Origin: Natronobacterium haloterrestre
GTDB lineage: Archaea; Halobacteriota; Halobacteria; Halobacteriales; Natrialbaceae
NCBI RefSeq assembly: GCF_900112205.1
Contig: NZ_FOKW01000006.1
Span: forward strand, 186,001-250,000
Length of the DNA stretch: 64,000 nucleotides
Reading direction: 5' to 3'
Both the position numbers and the translations under genes were made by a program. Below the pieces are notes generated by a model, which ran no database searches, had not been told where the DNA came from, and saw only the letters and a program-made list of their open reading frames with translations. Below are positions 41,783 to 50,418 of this stretch, one piece after another (within the stretch, counting starts at the first letter, position 1; each line of letters starts with the position of its first letter).

Positions 41783-41947
41783 CCCGGCCGAACCTCTCGA
41801 CGTCCTGATGACCCCTGTACTCCCGAACCGGGCGACGACTCCGCTCTCGAGGCATCGCTTCGGCCGTTAACTTAATGTCGAGTAAACAACCGGTGTGACT
41901 TACCGCGAATCGAACAGTTAATGCCGTGGTTGTGAAACGTCAGGGAG

Positions 41948-43132
41948 ATGGCTCGTACCAGGGGTGGTGGGAACGAGGAGCATCCGATCCAGGTGCTCCA
42001 TCAGGTGGCGTTTGACCTCCAGTCGGCCGACTCCGCGGACGAGGTCTGCCGACGGACGGTCGACGCCGCCGAGACCGTTCTCGAGTTCGATACCTGCATC
42101 ATCACGCTCGCCGAGGGCGAGACGCTTCGCGTCCGGGCGAAGTCGTCGGGTCTGCCGGACGACGGCGTCACGCCCACGAGCAGCATCGACGAGGGTATCT
42201 CGGGACTGACCTACCGGACCCGCGAGTCCTCCCGGTTCGACGAACTCTCGAGCGTCGAGGAAGCCGAACCCGAGGCCGCGTACGAGTCGGGGCTCAGCGT
42301 TCCGATCGGCGACCACGGCGTCTTCCAGGCCGCCTCGGAGGAGCCAGGGGCGTTCTCACCCGAGGACCTCGAGCTGGCGGAACTGCTCGTCTCGCACGCG
42401 GCCGCCGCGCTCGACCGACTCGAGTACGAGCGCGAACTCGAGCAGTTCGCTAGCGTCGTCTCCCACGACCTGCGGAACCCGTTGACCGTCGCCCGCGGGC
42501 GCCTGGAACTGGCCCGCTCGGCGGCCAACGACGATGCACAGCCACACCTCGCTGAAATAGACGAGGCCCTCGAGCGGATGAACTCGCTCGTCGAGAAACT
42601 GCTCGCACTCGCCCGCCAGGGGGAACTCGTCGAGGAGGCGGTGCCGGTCGCGCTCCGAGACACGGTCGAAGACGCCTGGGAGACGGTCGCCACGGACGAT
42701 GCACGTCTGGTCGTCTCCGTCGCTGAGGGGACCGTTCTCGAGGCGGATCGGGAGCGGCTGCGCCAGCTACTCGAGAACCTCTTTCGGAACAGCGTGGAAC
42801 ACGGGGCCGAGACCGATTCCGGGGAGCCGGTGAGCGTCCCCGTCCCCGTTCCCGTCACCGTCACCGTCGGCACGCTCCCCGACGGCTTCTACGTCGCGGA
42901 CGACGGGCCCGGCCTTCCCGACGACGCCGACGACGAGGTGTTCCGTCGCGGGTACACCACGAGCGACGACGGCACCGGGTTCGGGCTCTACATCGTCCGG
43001 CGGATCGTCCGGGGTCACGGCTGGTCCGTCTCCCTGACGGCGAGCGAGGACGGCGGCGCACGCTTCGAGATCACCGGGGCCGAGATCGATCGAAGCGGCG
43101 ACGCCCGGCCCGACTCGCCCGAGCAGCGCTGA
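41948..43132 (+). CDS. GAF-domain sensor histidine kinase
   Basis: 394 residues. A GAF domain spans about 15-155, followed by the dimerisation helix with VVSHDLRNPLTVARG (phospho-accepting His near 173) and the ATPase domain (NLFRNSVEHG, DDGPGLPDDADDEVF, GTGFGLYIV). There is no membrane segment, so it is a cytosolic sensor. No response regulator gene is adjacent. A low-complexity VPVPVPVTVTV stretch in the ATPase domain, near 300, is unusual and derives from a GTCCCC repeat. The signal sensed is unknown. Confidence 0.88.
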   Translation: MARTRGGGNEEHPIQVLHQVAFDLQSADSADEVCRRTVDAAETVLEFDTCIITLAEGETLRVRAKSSGLPDDGVTPTSSIDEGISGLTYRTRESSRFDELSSVEEAEPEAAYESGLSVPIGDHGVFQAASEEPGAFSPEDLELAELLVSHAAAALDRLEYERELEQFASVVSHDLRNPLTVARGRLELARSAANDDAQPHLAEIDEALERMNSLVEKLLALARQGELVEEAVPVALRDTVEDAWETVATDDARLVVSVAEGTVLEADRERLRQLLENLFRNSVEHGAETDSGEPVSVPVPVPVTVTVGTLPDGFYVADDGPGLPDDADDEVFRRGYTTSDDGTGFGLYIVRRIVRGHGWSVSLTASEDGGARFEITGAEIDRSGDARPDSPEQR

Positions 43133-43148
43133 CGCCCCGTTCGGCGGC

Positions 43149-43460
43149 CTACGGAACCGGCTCGAACCGGTGCAGGTAGGCGGTATCCTCGTCGTCCCAC
43201 TCCGTATCGTGGGTACGTTCGATCCGCCGTTTGTACGACTCGAGGTCCGGCGACCCCTCCGCGCGGGCGTCCTCGTCGGTGAGGTCGCCGAGTCGCCGCT
43301 CGGTCACCTCGCGGACCTCGAACGTCGTGTCCGCGATCTCGAAGGTGTCGCCCTCGGCCGCGTGCGGGTCGCCGCGGTGGATCTGGCTGATCTCGCCCTC
43401 GAGGGCCGCGGTTCGGAGCCGTTCGGCGGGAAGCAGGTCGTCCGCGTCGATGGTTCCCAT
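43149..43460 (-). CDS. ASCH-domain protein
   Basis: 103 residues from an ATG at 43458-43460. The pattern GEISQIHRGDPHAAEGDTFEI, FEVREVTERRLGDLTDEDARAEG and YLHRFEPVP fits the ASCH beta-barrel, related to PUA, with likely RNA-binding or nucleotide-processing activity. It is convergent with the histidine kinase, separated by 16 bases. Function is inferred only from the domain. Confidence 0.75.
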   Translation of the reverse strand: MGTIDADDLLPAERLRTAALEGEISQIHRGDPHAAEGDTFEIADTTFEVREVTERRLGDLTDEDARAEGSPDLESYKRRIERTHDTEWDDEDTAYLHRFEPVP

Positions 43461-43667
43461 ACGCGGATCGAACGGCCGCGGGTCCGTAATTCTATCCGAC
43501 GTGCGTAGTCTCGAGGTGGGTTTACGCGTCTTTCCGGTGATCTGTCGGTATGGCCCCGCGATCACCGACACGCTCGGCCAGCGACGGCCGCCGATCGGAC
43601 GGCTCCGATCCCTGCGGCCGTCGATCGCAAGGCGTAGCCGTTCCCGCGGCCGACACCTTGGTGCGAT

Positions 43668-43835
43668 GTGGCATACCAGTTCGAGTGTTCGGAAGACGGC
43701 TGTGCCTTCCTGCTGCGCTCGAGCAGCGACGAGGAGGTCGAGCGACTCGTCCGGGCTCACGTGCGGCTGGTCCACGGCGGTCGGATCGATTCGGCCGACC
43801 TCGAGCGCGAGACGGAGCGGATCGAACGTCCCTGA
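43668..43835 (+). CDS. DUF1059-type small protein
   Basis: 55 residues from a GTG at 43668. It begins (V)AYQFECSEDGCAFLLR and continues with EVERLVRAHVRLVHGGRID. This is the C-x4-C...H-x3-H pattern of the family, which could bind a metal. No ATG exists in frame upstream near this point, so GTG is the best start. It is in the same direction as the orc1/cdc6 gene, 48 bases upstream of it. Confidence 0.75.
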   Translation: MAYQFECSEDGCAFLLRSSSDEEVERLVRAHVRLVHGGRIDSADLERETERIERP

Positions 43836-43883
43836 CCTGTTCGCTGCGAACAACTAAGTAGCTCCGACAGCGTGGTGAAAGTG

Positions 43884-45014
43884 ATGGCAGACGACCCCGA
43901 GGAGGGGATGTTGTCGTGGGACGAATCCGTGTTTAGAGACGAGCACGTCTTCGAAATCGACTACGTCCCCGAGACGTTCAAACACCGCGAGGGTCAGATG
44001 GAGAGTCTCACCTACGCCCTCCGCCCGGCCGTCCGCGGCTCGCGGCCCCTGAACGTGATGGTCCGGGGGCCGCCCGGGACGGGGAAAACGACGGCGATCC
44101 AGAAGCTGTTCGACGAGGTGGGCGCACAGACGAGCGACGTCCGCACCATCCGCGTCAACTGCCAGGTCAACTCGACGCGGTACTCGGTGTTCTCCCGGCT
44201 GTTCGAGGGTACCTTCGAGTACGAGCCACCGTCCTCGGGCATCTCGTTCAAGAAGCTGTTCGGCCAGATCGCCGAGAAACTCGTCGAGGAGGACAAGGTG
44301 CTGGTCGTCGCCCTGGACGACGTCAACTACCTCTTCTACGAGAACGAGGCCTCCGACGCGCTGTACTCGCTGTTGCGCGCCCACGAGGAGTACCCCGGCG
44401 CGAAGATCGGCGTCATCGTCGTCTCCTCGGACCCCGCCCTCGACGTGATCGACGAACTCGACTCGCGGGTCCAGAGCGTCTTCCGGCCCGAGGACGTCTA
44501 CTTCCCCGTCTACGACCAGCCCGAGATCGTCGACATCCTCGCGGAACGTGTCGAACGCGGCTTCCACGACGGCGTCATCTCGCGGGACACCCTCGAGTAC
44601 GTCGCCGAACTCACCGCCGAGAGCGGCGACCTCCGGGTCGGGATCGACCTGCTGCGCCGGGCCGGATTGAACGCCGAGATGCGGGCCAGCCGTACCGTCG
44701 AGCGGGAGGACGTCGAGGACGCCTACGAGACCTCGAAGTACGTTAACCTCGCGCGCAGCCTCTCGGGGCTGACCGACAACGAGCGGACGCTGCTCGAGGT
44801 CATCGCGCACAACGACGGCGACCAGGCCGGCGACGTCTACGACGAGTTCCACGAGCGGACCGGCCTGGGCTACACCCGCTATTCCGAGATCGTCAACAAA
44901 CTCGACCAGCTCGGCCTGATCGAGGCCGAGTACGCCGACGTCGACGGCCGCGGGCGCTCGCGGTCGCTGTCGCTCGCCTACGAGAAAGACGCCGTGCTCG
45001 AGCGGCTCGAGTGA
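43884..45014 (+). CDS. Orc1/Cdc6-type replication initiator
   Basis: 376 residues from the ATG at 43884; GTG codons just upstream would add only a few residues. AAA+ Walker A GPPGTGKT is at about 62-69, and Walker B (VLVVALDDVNYLF) follows near 140. The winged-helix end (LTDNERTLLEVIAHN, GLGYTRYSEIVNKLDQLGLIEAEY) is typical. It binds origin recognition boxes and loads MCM. Haloarchaea have many paralogues, and I cannot say which this is. No origin box is visible in the flanking intergenic regions. Confidence 0.92.
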   Translation: MADDPEEGMLSWDESVFRDEHVFEIDYVPETFKHREGQMESLTYALRPAVRGSRPLNVMVRGPPGTGKTTAIQKLFDEVGAQTSDVRTIRVNCQVNSTRYSVFSRLFEGTFEYEPPSSGISFKKLFGQIAEKLVEEDKVLVVALDDVNYLFYENEASDALYSLLRAHEEYPGAKIGVIVVSSDPALDVIDELDSRVQSVFRPEDVYFPVYDQPEIVDILAERVERGFHDGVISRDTLEYVAELTAESGDLRVGIDLLRRAGLNAEMRASRTVEREDVEDAYETSKYVNLARSLSGLTDNERTLLEVIAHNDGDQAGDVYDEFHERTGLGYTRYSEIVNKLDQLGLIEAEYADVDGRGRSRSLSLAYEKDAVLERLE

Positions 45015-45217
45015 CGGCGGTTTCGCGTTCGTTCCGTTCCGGTTCCCGAACCGCCGGTGGGGGTCGGACTCGGACCGAACTCCCGATAGCCTCGAGCAGG
45101 TCGCCGCCGATCCAGTCGGTGTCGATACCGGCCGCTAGCGGCTACCACTGCTTCTCCCTCCGCGGCCCCGGCAGCTGCCGCCCGAAACGTAAGACGCGTC
45201 ATCGCGGTGGGTTCCAC

Positions 45218-45640
45218 ATGGATCGAACTCGAACTGCGATCACCGAGACGGTCAGCGACCGCACCGCAGCGGACGAGCACGGCGCGACGGACGCGACGCG
45301 GGCCGTCCTGGCGACGCTCGGGGAGCGACTGAGCGCAGACCGGGCGTCGGACCTGGCCGCACAACTCCCGGGCGAACTCGCGGCTCACCTCACCGAGGCT
45401 GAGTCCGGCCAGCGCTTCTCCGAGGAGGAGTTCGTCTCCCGAGTGGACCGGCGAATGGACACCGTCGACCTCACCGGCGAGCGGGCCGCGACGGCCGTCC
45501 TCGCCACGGTTCTCGAGGCCCTCGACGAGGAGGAACGGACCGCCGTCGTCGACGAGTTCGAACGCTACGGGTTCGAGGAGTTGCTGGGCGAGACCGACGC
45601 GTCGGCCGACGTGACCGACCGGTCGCTCCGCGAACGGTAG
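45218..45640 (+). CDS. DUF2267-type protein
   Basis: 140 residues from the ATG at 45218. The central part (ATRAVLATLGERLSADRASDLAAQLPGELAAHLTEAESGQRFSEEEFVSRV) matches the DUF2267 helical pattern, a repeated unit found in stress-linked bacterial proteins, and TAVLATVLEALDEEERTAVVDEF is the second half. The function is not known. It is convergent with the DUF7553-like gene, with 22 bases between. Confidence 0.78.
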   Translation: MDRTRTAITETVSDRTAADEHGATDATRAVLATLGERLSADRASDLAAQLPGELAAHLTEAESGQRFSEEEFVSRVDRRMDTVDLTGERAATAVLATVLEALDEEERTAVVDEFERYGFEELLGETDASADVTDRSLRER

Positions 45641-45662
45641 CTCCCGCCGGCCCAGGGTGGAA

Positions 45663-45932
45663 TCAGGCCTGGTCGATCCCCTCGCGATACTCCTCTGCCG
45701 ACTCGAGCGCGCTCTCGAGTCGGTCCTCGGTGTCGCCGTCGATTCGCTCGGAGAGCTGTCGGAGGTCGTTGAGGTGCTGGTCCATGATCGCGTGATCGGG
45801 TTCGTGATCCCCGTGGACGTAGTCGGCGAACGCGTCCGCCGTCTCGCGGATGTCCTCCCGGACCTCGTCGTCGTCGGCCGTCTTCTCCGCCTGCTCGAGA
45901 TCGTCGCGTGCGCTCTTGAGCTGTTCGGGCAT
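45663..45932 (-). CDS. small acidic haloarchaeal helical protein
   Basis: 89 residues from the ATG at 45930-45932 (MPEQLKSARDDLEQAEKTADDDEVREDIRETADAFADYVHGDHEPDHAIMDQHLNDLRQLSERI). It is nearly all helical, with heptad-like spacing, and probably forms a coiled-coil. The upstream extension to 45998 is Pro/Arg-rich and non-conserved, so I use this start. The protein resembles small haloarchaeal proteins of unknown function. Confidence 0.75.
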   Translation of the reverse strand: MPEQLKSARDDLEQAEKTADDDEVREDIRETADAFADYVHGDHEPDHAIMDQHLNDLRQLSERIDGDTEDRLESALESAEEYREGIDQA

Positions 45933-46260
45933 GAACGCGAGTATCACGACCGCTCCCATAACCGTTTGCCGAGCACGGGCCGGCGGGGGCGACAGCACGG
46001 GACGGAGCCGCCGGAAGCGACGGTTTTACCCACGTGTACGGCGAGCTTACTCGTCTCGATGGGTTGCTTGAAGCCGTTACTTGCAAGTTACGGGCCGGGA
46101 TTCCGGGTGTCACCGTCCCGAACCGTTCGGTCCCCAATTGAGACGCCGCTGGCTGTCCCTCGAACGGCGTTTACCGACCCTAACGCAGGGAAATGAGGGA
46201 ACAACCAGCCATACTGACTACTGGCTTTTTCAAATCACGGTCCTCCTACTCGGTCGCATC
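45933..46260. other. intergenic region between two divergent genes
   Basis: 328 bases with no convincing gene. It holds a perfect 10-base palindrome ACTTGCAAGT at 46079-46088 and a short, weak stem followed by a T-run (46207-46230, AGCCA...TGGCTTTTT), possibly a terminator-like element. The promoter of the DUF4397 gene must also be within this segment. Confidence 0.55.
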
Positions 46261-47007
46261 ATGCCCGTATCACGACGTGCAGCGCTCAAAACGATCGGCG
46301 TCGCGGGTGGTCTCACGGCCGCCAGCGGCACCGTACTCGCCAAAGGGGAGTACAAGGACGACGAACGAACGAAAGACGAGACGACGGAACCGGCCGACGA
46401 CGACTACGAGGCACCGGAAGCCGCGGTCCGTGTCGCGCACTTCTCGCCGGACGCGCCGAACGTGGACGTCTACGTCGAGGGAGATCGGGTCCTCGCGGAC
46501 GTCGCCTACGGGGACGTCTCGCCGTACCTCGAGATCGCCCCCGGCACGTATCAGGTCACGATCACCGCGGCCGGCGACCCCGACACGGTCGCGTTCGACG
46601 ACCAGGTCACGTTCGGCTCGGCCATATACACCGTCGCAGCGATCGGCGAACTCGAGGCCGGAACCTTCCGTCCCAAGGTGTTGGTCGACGCCGGTTCGGC
46701 ACTCGTCCGGGCGGTCCACGCGTCGCCGGACGCGCCGGCGGTCGACATCTACGCCGGGGAGGACCCGCTGTTCGAGAACCTCGCCTTCGGCGAGGAGACG
46801 GAGTACCTCGCGGTGCCCGCCGGCGATTACTCCCTGTCGATCCGGCCGGCCGGCGAACCAGACGCCGTCGCCTCCTTCGACGTGAGTCTCGAGGCCGGAA
46901 CCGCCTACTCCGGGTACGCGATCGGGTACCTCAACCCGCCAGAGGGGGCCACCGGCCGGGACTTCACCGTGGAACTGACCGTCGACGGCGCGATGGCCGA
47001 CGAGTAG
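46261..47007 (+). CDS. Tat-exported DUF4397-domain protein
   Basis: 248 residues. The twin-arginine motif SRRAALK is at about 4-10, followed by a hydrophobic stretch to about residue 26. Two DUF4397-type beta repeats follow (about 55-150 and 155-245), each starting with a V-R-(V/A)-x-H-A/F-S-P-D-A-P motif (RVAHFSPDAP and RAVHASPDAP). The family is a beta-sandwich of secreted proteins of unknown function. It would be exported by the TatC proteins encoded at 24-28 kb. A short acidic linker follows the signal peptide. Confidence 0.88.
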   Translation: MPVSRRAALKTIGVAGGLTAASGTVLAKGEYKDDERTKDETTEPADDDYEAPEAAVRVAHFSPDAPNVDVYVEGDRVLADVAYGDVSPYLEIAPGTYQVTITAAGDPDTVAFDDQVTFGSAIYTVAAIGELEAGTFRPKVLVDAGSALVRAVHASPDAPAVDIYAGEDPLFENLAFGEETEYLAVPAGDYSLSIRPAGEPDAVASFDVSLEAGTAYSGYAIGYLNPPEGATGRDFTVELTVDGAMADE

Positions 47008-47529
47008 CCGCGTCCGCGGTGCTGTCGTGCGAACTCGAACCGACCGCTCCTTTTTTCGTGGGTGCCCGTGGAATCGTCTCTCGAGTCGCCCGGTCGTCCG
47101 AAACAGCAGGTCCCGGTGTCGGTTCGGTCTCGTGTCGTCCCGATTTTGGATTCTTCGCCTGAGACTATCCGCCGTGCATATTTATCGAATACGAATGAAA
47201 TTCGAGAACACTCGGATAAAGTATGTACTACGGATTTCGAATGGGTGATATCGAAATGGGATTTTGAGGGATTCCGTATGGGACTTACCGGGATATCGAG
47301 CCGAAAAGCGTGCTATAGGGGATTTCTCCCTTTCTCGGGGCCTGATGTCTCTATAGAGGGCCTCAAGGGCGCTATAGGGGAATCTCCGAGTCGACGACGG
47401 AGCGATAGATTCAACTCAAATAAAAGAAACGATAGATGCTATTCTGTCTGTCATATGCTCGGAAACGTAACGAATCAGTAGCGATCCGAACCCGGTATGA
47501 CGCCTCGAGTCCCGACAGCCGTTCTCGGT
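47008..47529. other. AT-rich intergenic island with direct repeats
   Basis: 522 bases without a convincing gene. The segment from about 47150 to 47470 is strikingly AT-rich against the surrounding DNA. Direct repeats GCTATAGGGGATTTCTCC (47312-47329) and GCTATAGGGGAATCTCC (47371-47387), with CTATAGAGGG (47351-47360) between them, suggest repeated protein-binding sites. A frame at 47062-47481 has no acidic bias and is not accepted as a gene. It might be a remnant of foreign DNA. Confidence 0.6.
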
Positions 47530-47949
47530 TCACTCCGCCGAGTCGGCCGGTTCCATCGGCTCGAGCCGGCGACCCGGAATCCCGTCCCCGTTCCCCCGGA
47601 GGACGGTACACTCGCCGAAGCGAACGTCGTCGCCGGTCGACACGTCCCCCTCGAGCTGGGCGACGAGGGAAACGCCGTCGAATCGGACGAGCCCGAGCCG
47701 GTTCGGTGAGCGGACGTTCGGCGGGGTGGCGTGGACCGTCGTGGTCGCGAGCACCTCCCCCGTCTCGAGGCGGTAGGTGTCGATCCTCTCCGACCCGCAC
47801 TCGCTGCACCGGTCGCGGGTGTAGTACCAGCGGTGGTCGCAGGCGGGACAGGCGAACGCGCGATCGGTCGAGACGTCCCGTGGGGGCTGTGTTTCGTTCC
47901 CTGTTCCTGTCGCAGTCTTCGATCGTGAGTTCGAATTCGTCGTGGTCAT
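47530..47949 (-). CDS. zinc-ribbon OB-fold (DUF35) acyl-CoA-associated protein
   Basis: 139 residues from the ATG at 47947-47949. The zinc ribbon has ACPACDHRWYY and RCSECGSER (about 33-55), followed by an OB-fold (about 60-130) with GEVLATTTVHATPP. In archaea such DUF35 proteins bridge thiolase and HMG-CoA synthase in the mevalonate pathway or serve other acyl-CoA enzymes. Here the neighbour is a thiolase-like protein, 64 bases upstream, so it may be that protein's partner. The first 30 residues are polar. Confidence 0.85.
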   Translation of the reverse strand: MTTTNSNSRSKTATGTGNETQPPRDVSTDRAFACPACDHRWYYTRDRCSECGSERIDTYRLETGEVLATTTVHATPPNVRSPNRLGLVRFDGVSLVAQLEGDVSTGDDVRFGECTVLRGNGDGIPGRRLEPMEPADSAE

Positions 47950-48013
47950 CGTTCGTGGTCCGGTGGCTGGATTCCGCTCGCGTTCGTGGCCTCTCCGCGG
48001 TTTCGTTCGGCCG

Positions 48014-49156
48014 TCAGCGCGCCTCGAGCAGCGTACAGATCGCGTTGTTGCCGAACCCGCCGACGTTGAGCGCGAGTCCGGTTTCGGGGCCCGCAACCTG
48101 CCGGGCGTCGGCGTCGCCACGCAGTTGCCAGGTCAGTTCGACGAGTTGTGCGACCCCCGTCGCGCCGAGCGGGTGGCCGCGGGCCTTGAGCCCACCGCCG
48201 GGGTTGACCGGTAAGTCGCCGTCGAGCGCCGTCCCGCCCTCGAGGGTCGCTTCCCACGCCCGTCCGCCGTCGTAGAACCCCAGCTCCTCGAGTTCGAGCA
48301 ACTCGAGGACGGTGAACGCGTCGTGGATGCAGGCGACGTCGACGGCCTCGCGCTCGAGGCCGGTATCGGCGAACGCGCGGTCGCCGGCCCGCGAGACGCT
48401 CTCGATGGCGAGCGGGTCCGGTCGCTCGGCGACGGCGTGGGTGCCCGTCGCGCCCGCGACGCCGGCGAGTTCCACGTCGTCGTCCCCGCCGGCCCGGAGA
48501 ACGATCGCCGCGGCCCCGTCGCTGGTCGGACAGCAGTCGTAGAGTCGCAGCGGGTCCGCGACCGCCGGCGACGAGCGTGCCTCCTCGGCCGTGATCTCCC
48601 GCTGGAACTGCGCGTAGGGGTTGGCGGCCCCGTTGCGGTGGTTCTTGACCGCGACGGCCGCCAGCGCGTCCTCGTCCGCGCCGGTCGTCTCGAGGTAGCG
48701 GTCGGCCGCCAGCCCGGCGAACGAGGGCAGCGTCAGCCCTTGCTCGTACTCGCGGTCGTGGACCAGCCGGCTGATGAGTTCGGTCGCATCGTCGGTGTCG
48801 ACCGCCGACATCGTCTCGACGCCGACGACCAGCGCGACCGACGACCGTCCGGCCCGGACGGCGTCGACCGCCCGGAGGACGGCGCTGGCCCCGCTCGCAC
48901 TCGTATTCTCGATCCGGTCCGCCGTCGCGCCGTCGACGCCGAGCGCGCCACAGAGCGCGTTCTCGAGGCCGGTTCGCTCGTCGAACGCCTCGGCGGCCAT
49001 GTTCCCGACGTGGACCGAGGTCACGTCCCCGGGCGCGACGTCCCCGGCGTCGTCGAGGGCGCGCCAGGCCGCCCGTTCGGCGAGTTCGAGCGCCCCGGCG
49101 TCGCTCTCGGATTCGAACGCCGTCATCCCCGCTCCCGCGACGCCGACGTCGGTCAT
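48014..49156 (-). CDS. thiolase-like protein lacking the nucleophile cysteine
   Basis: 380 residues from the ATG at 49154-49156. The fold is the SCP2/acetyl-CoA acyltransferase type. The C-terminal active-site His is in GGGLKARGHPLGATG and GGFGNNAIC ends the protein. The nucleophile position (ENTSASGAS, residue 86) is Ser, not the Cys of CASG, so normal thiolase chemistry is not expected. The start overlaps the stop of the CoA-transferase gene by four bases, so translational coupling is likely. The product may be an acyl-CoA carrier, a binding partner for DUF35, or a modified condensing or cleaving enzyme. Confidence 0.82.
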   Translation of the reverse strand: MTDVGVAGAGMTAFESESDAGALELAERAAWRALDDAGDVAPGDVTSVHVGNMAAEAFDERTGLENALCGALGVDGATADRIENTSASGASAVLRAVDAVRAGRSSVALVVGVETMSAVDTDDATELISRLVHDREYEQGLTLPSFAGLAADRYLETTGADEDALAAVAVKNHRNGAANPYAQFQREITAEEARSSPAVADPLRLYDCCPTSDGAAAIVLRAGGDDDVELAGVAGATGTHAVAERPDPLAIESVSRAGDRAFADTGLEREAVDVACIHDAFTVLELLELEELGFYDGGRAWEATLEGGTALDGDLPVNPGGGLKARGHPLGATGVAQLVELTWQLRGDADARQVAGPETGLALNVGGFGNNAICTLLEAR

Positions 49157-50361
49157 GCCGAATCGCCGAACGCGCCCCGCTCCTCGAGGGCGTCGAGTTC
49201 GTCCTCGTCGTACCCGAGGTCGGCGAAGACGCTGCGGTTGTGCTCGCCCAGTTGCGGCGGCGGCGACTCGAAGCCGCTGTCGGCCCGGTCGTAGTTGAGC
49301 GGGTGTTCGACGACGGGAATCTCGCCGCGCTCGGGGTCCTCGATCGTCGTCGTGGTCCCGCGGGCCTCGGTCTGGTCGTTGTAGAGGGCGTCCTCGACCT
49401 CGTAGACGGGGCCTGCTGGAACCCCGGCGTCCTCGACGAGCAGCGTCATCCACTCGTCGGTCGTCAACTCGCGCAGTCGTTCCTCGAGTTCCGCCTCGAG
49501 TTCGTCCATGTGCTCGACGCGGTCGCCGTTGGTCTCGAAGCGCTCGTCGTCGGCGAGTTCCGGCCGGTCGATCGCCTCGCAGAACGTCCGCCAGAGCTTC
49601 TGGTTGAGACAGGCGACGTTGATGTAGCCGTCGGCGGTCTCGAACGTCTGGTAGGGCGCGAGGACGGGGTCTTTCGTCCCCATCCGGGAGGGCGACTCGC
49701 CGGCGAACACCTTTCCGGCCTGCTTTGTCAGCCACGGGAGCGTGGCGTCTAACATCCCGAGGTCGATGTACTCGCCCTCGCCGGTCAACTCGCGGCGGTA
49801 GAGCGCGTTCGAGACCCCGAACGCGGCCCACATCGCGGTGATGAGGTCGGTCATCGGGAGTCCGACCTTCACGGGGCGGCCGTCCTCCTCGCCGGTGACG
49901 CTCATGATGCCGCTCATCCCCTGGATCATCAGGTCGTAGCCGGGCCGCTCCCGCCACGGACCGGTCTGGCCGAACGCCGAAATCGCACAGTAGACGATGT
50001 CCTCGTTGTGCGCGCGGATCGTCTCCTCGTCGACGTCGAGCCGTTCCGCGGTTCCGGGACGGTAATTCTGCAGGAAGACGTCGGCCTCGCTCACGAGGTC
50101 GTACAGCGCCTCCCGGCCGGCCTCGCTCTTGAGGTTCAGTTCGACGCTCTTCTTCCCGTAGTTGACCGTCCAGAAGTACGGCGACTCGCCGTCGATGAAG
50201 GGCGGTCCGGAGTGTCGGTTGTCGTCCCCCGCGCCGGGTCGCTCGATCTTGACGACGTCGGCACCCTGGTTCGCCAGCATCAGCGAACAGAACCCGCCGG
50301 TGACGAACGTCGTGAGATCGACGACTCTAATGCCATCGAGAATCCGATCGCTGTCTGTCAT
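49153..50361 (-). CDS. CaiB/BaiF-family CoA-transferase
   Basis: 402 residues from the ATG at 50359-50361. The family start DGIRVVDLTTFVTGGFCSLMLANQGADVVKIERPG is clear. The catalytic Asp (residue 172, in LPMTDLITAM) is present. A DDERF and GVPAGPVYEVEDAL end also fits. The enzyme moves CoA between carboxylic acids. It is the first gene of the unit with the thiolase-like and DUF35 genes, which suggests catabolism or synthesis of an acyl-CoA. Confidence 0.9.
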   Translation of the reverse strand: MTDSDRILDGIRVVDLTTFVTGGFCSLMLANQGADVVKIERPGAGDDNRHSGPPFIDGESPYFWTVNYGKKSVELNLKSEAGREALYDLVSEADVFLQNYRPGTAERLDVDEETIRAHNEDIVYCAISAFGQTGPWRERPGYDLMIQGMSGIMSVTGEEDGRPVKVGLPMTDLITAMWAAFGVSNALYRRELTGEGEYIDLGMLDATLPWLTKQAGKVFAGESPSRMGTKDPVLAPYQTFETADGYINVACLNQKLWRTFCEAIDRPELADDERFETNGDRVEHMDELEAELEERLRELTTDEWMTLLVEDAGVPAGPVYEVEDALYNDQTEARGTTTTIEDPERGEIPVVEHPLNYDRADSGFESPPPQLGEHNRSVFADLGYDEDELDALEERGAFGDSA

Positions 50362-50418
50362 GCGGTGCCATGACAATCCAGTCGTCACGTCAAAAACTTT
50401 CCTATCGTCACCCCCTGG

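Noticed and set aside
43836-43883. Replication origin next to orc1/cdc6
   Set aside because: The gap upstream of the gene is only 48 bases and the 203-base gap downstream has no TTCCA...GAAAC...GGGG pattern or AT-rich unwinding element.
47062-47481. 139-codon frame in the AT-rich gap
   Set aside because: Its composition lacks the acidic bias, no family motif is visible and the start is GTG with no clear promoter. Kept as possible foreign remnant only.
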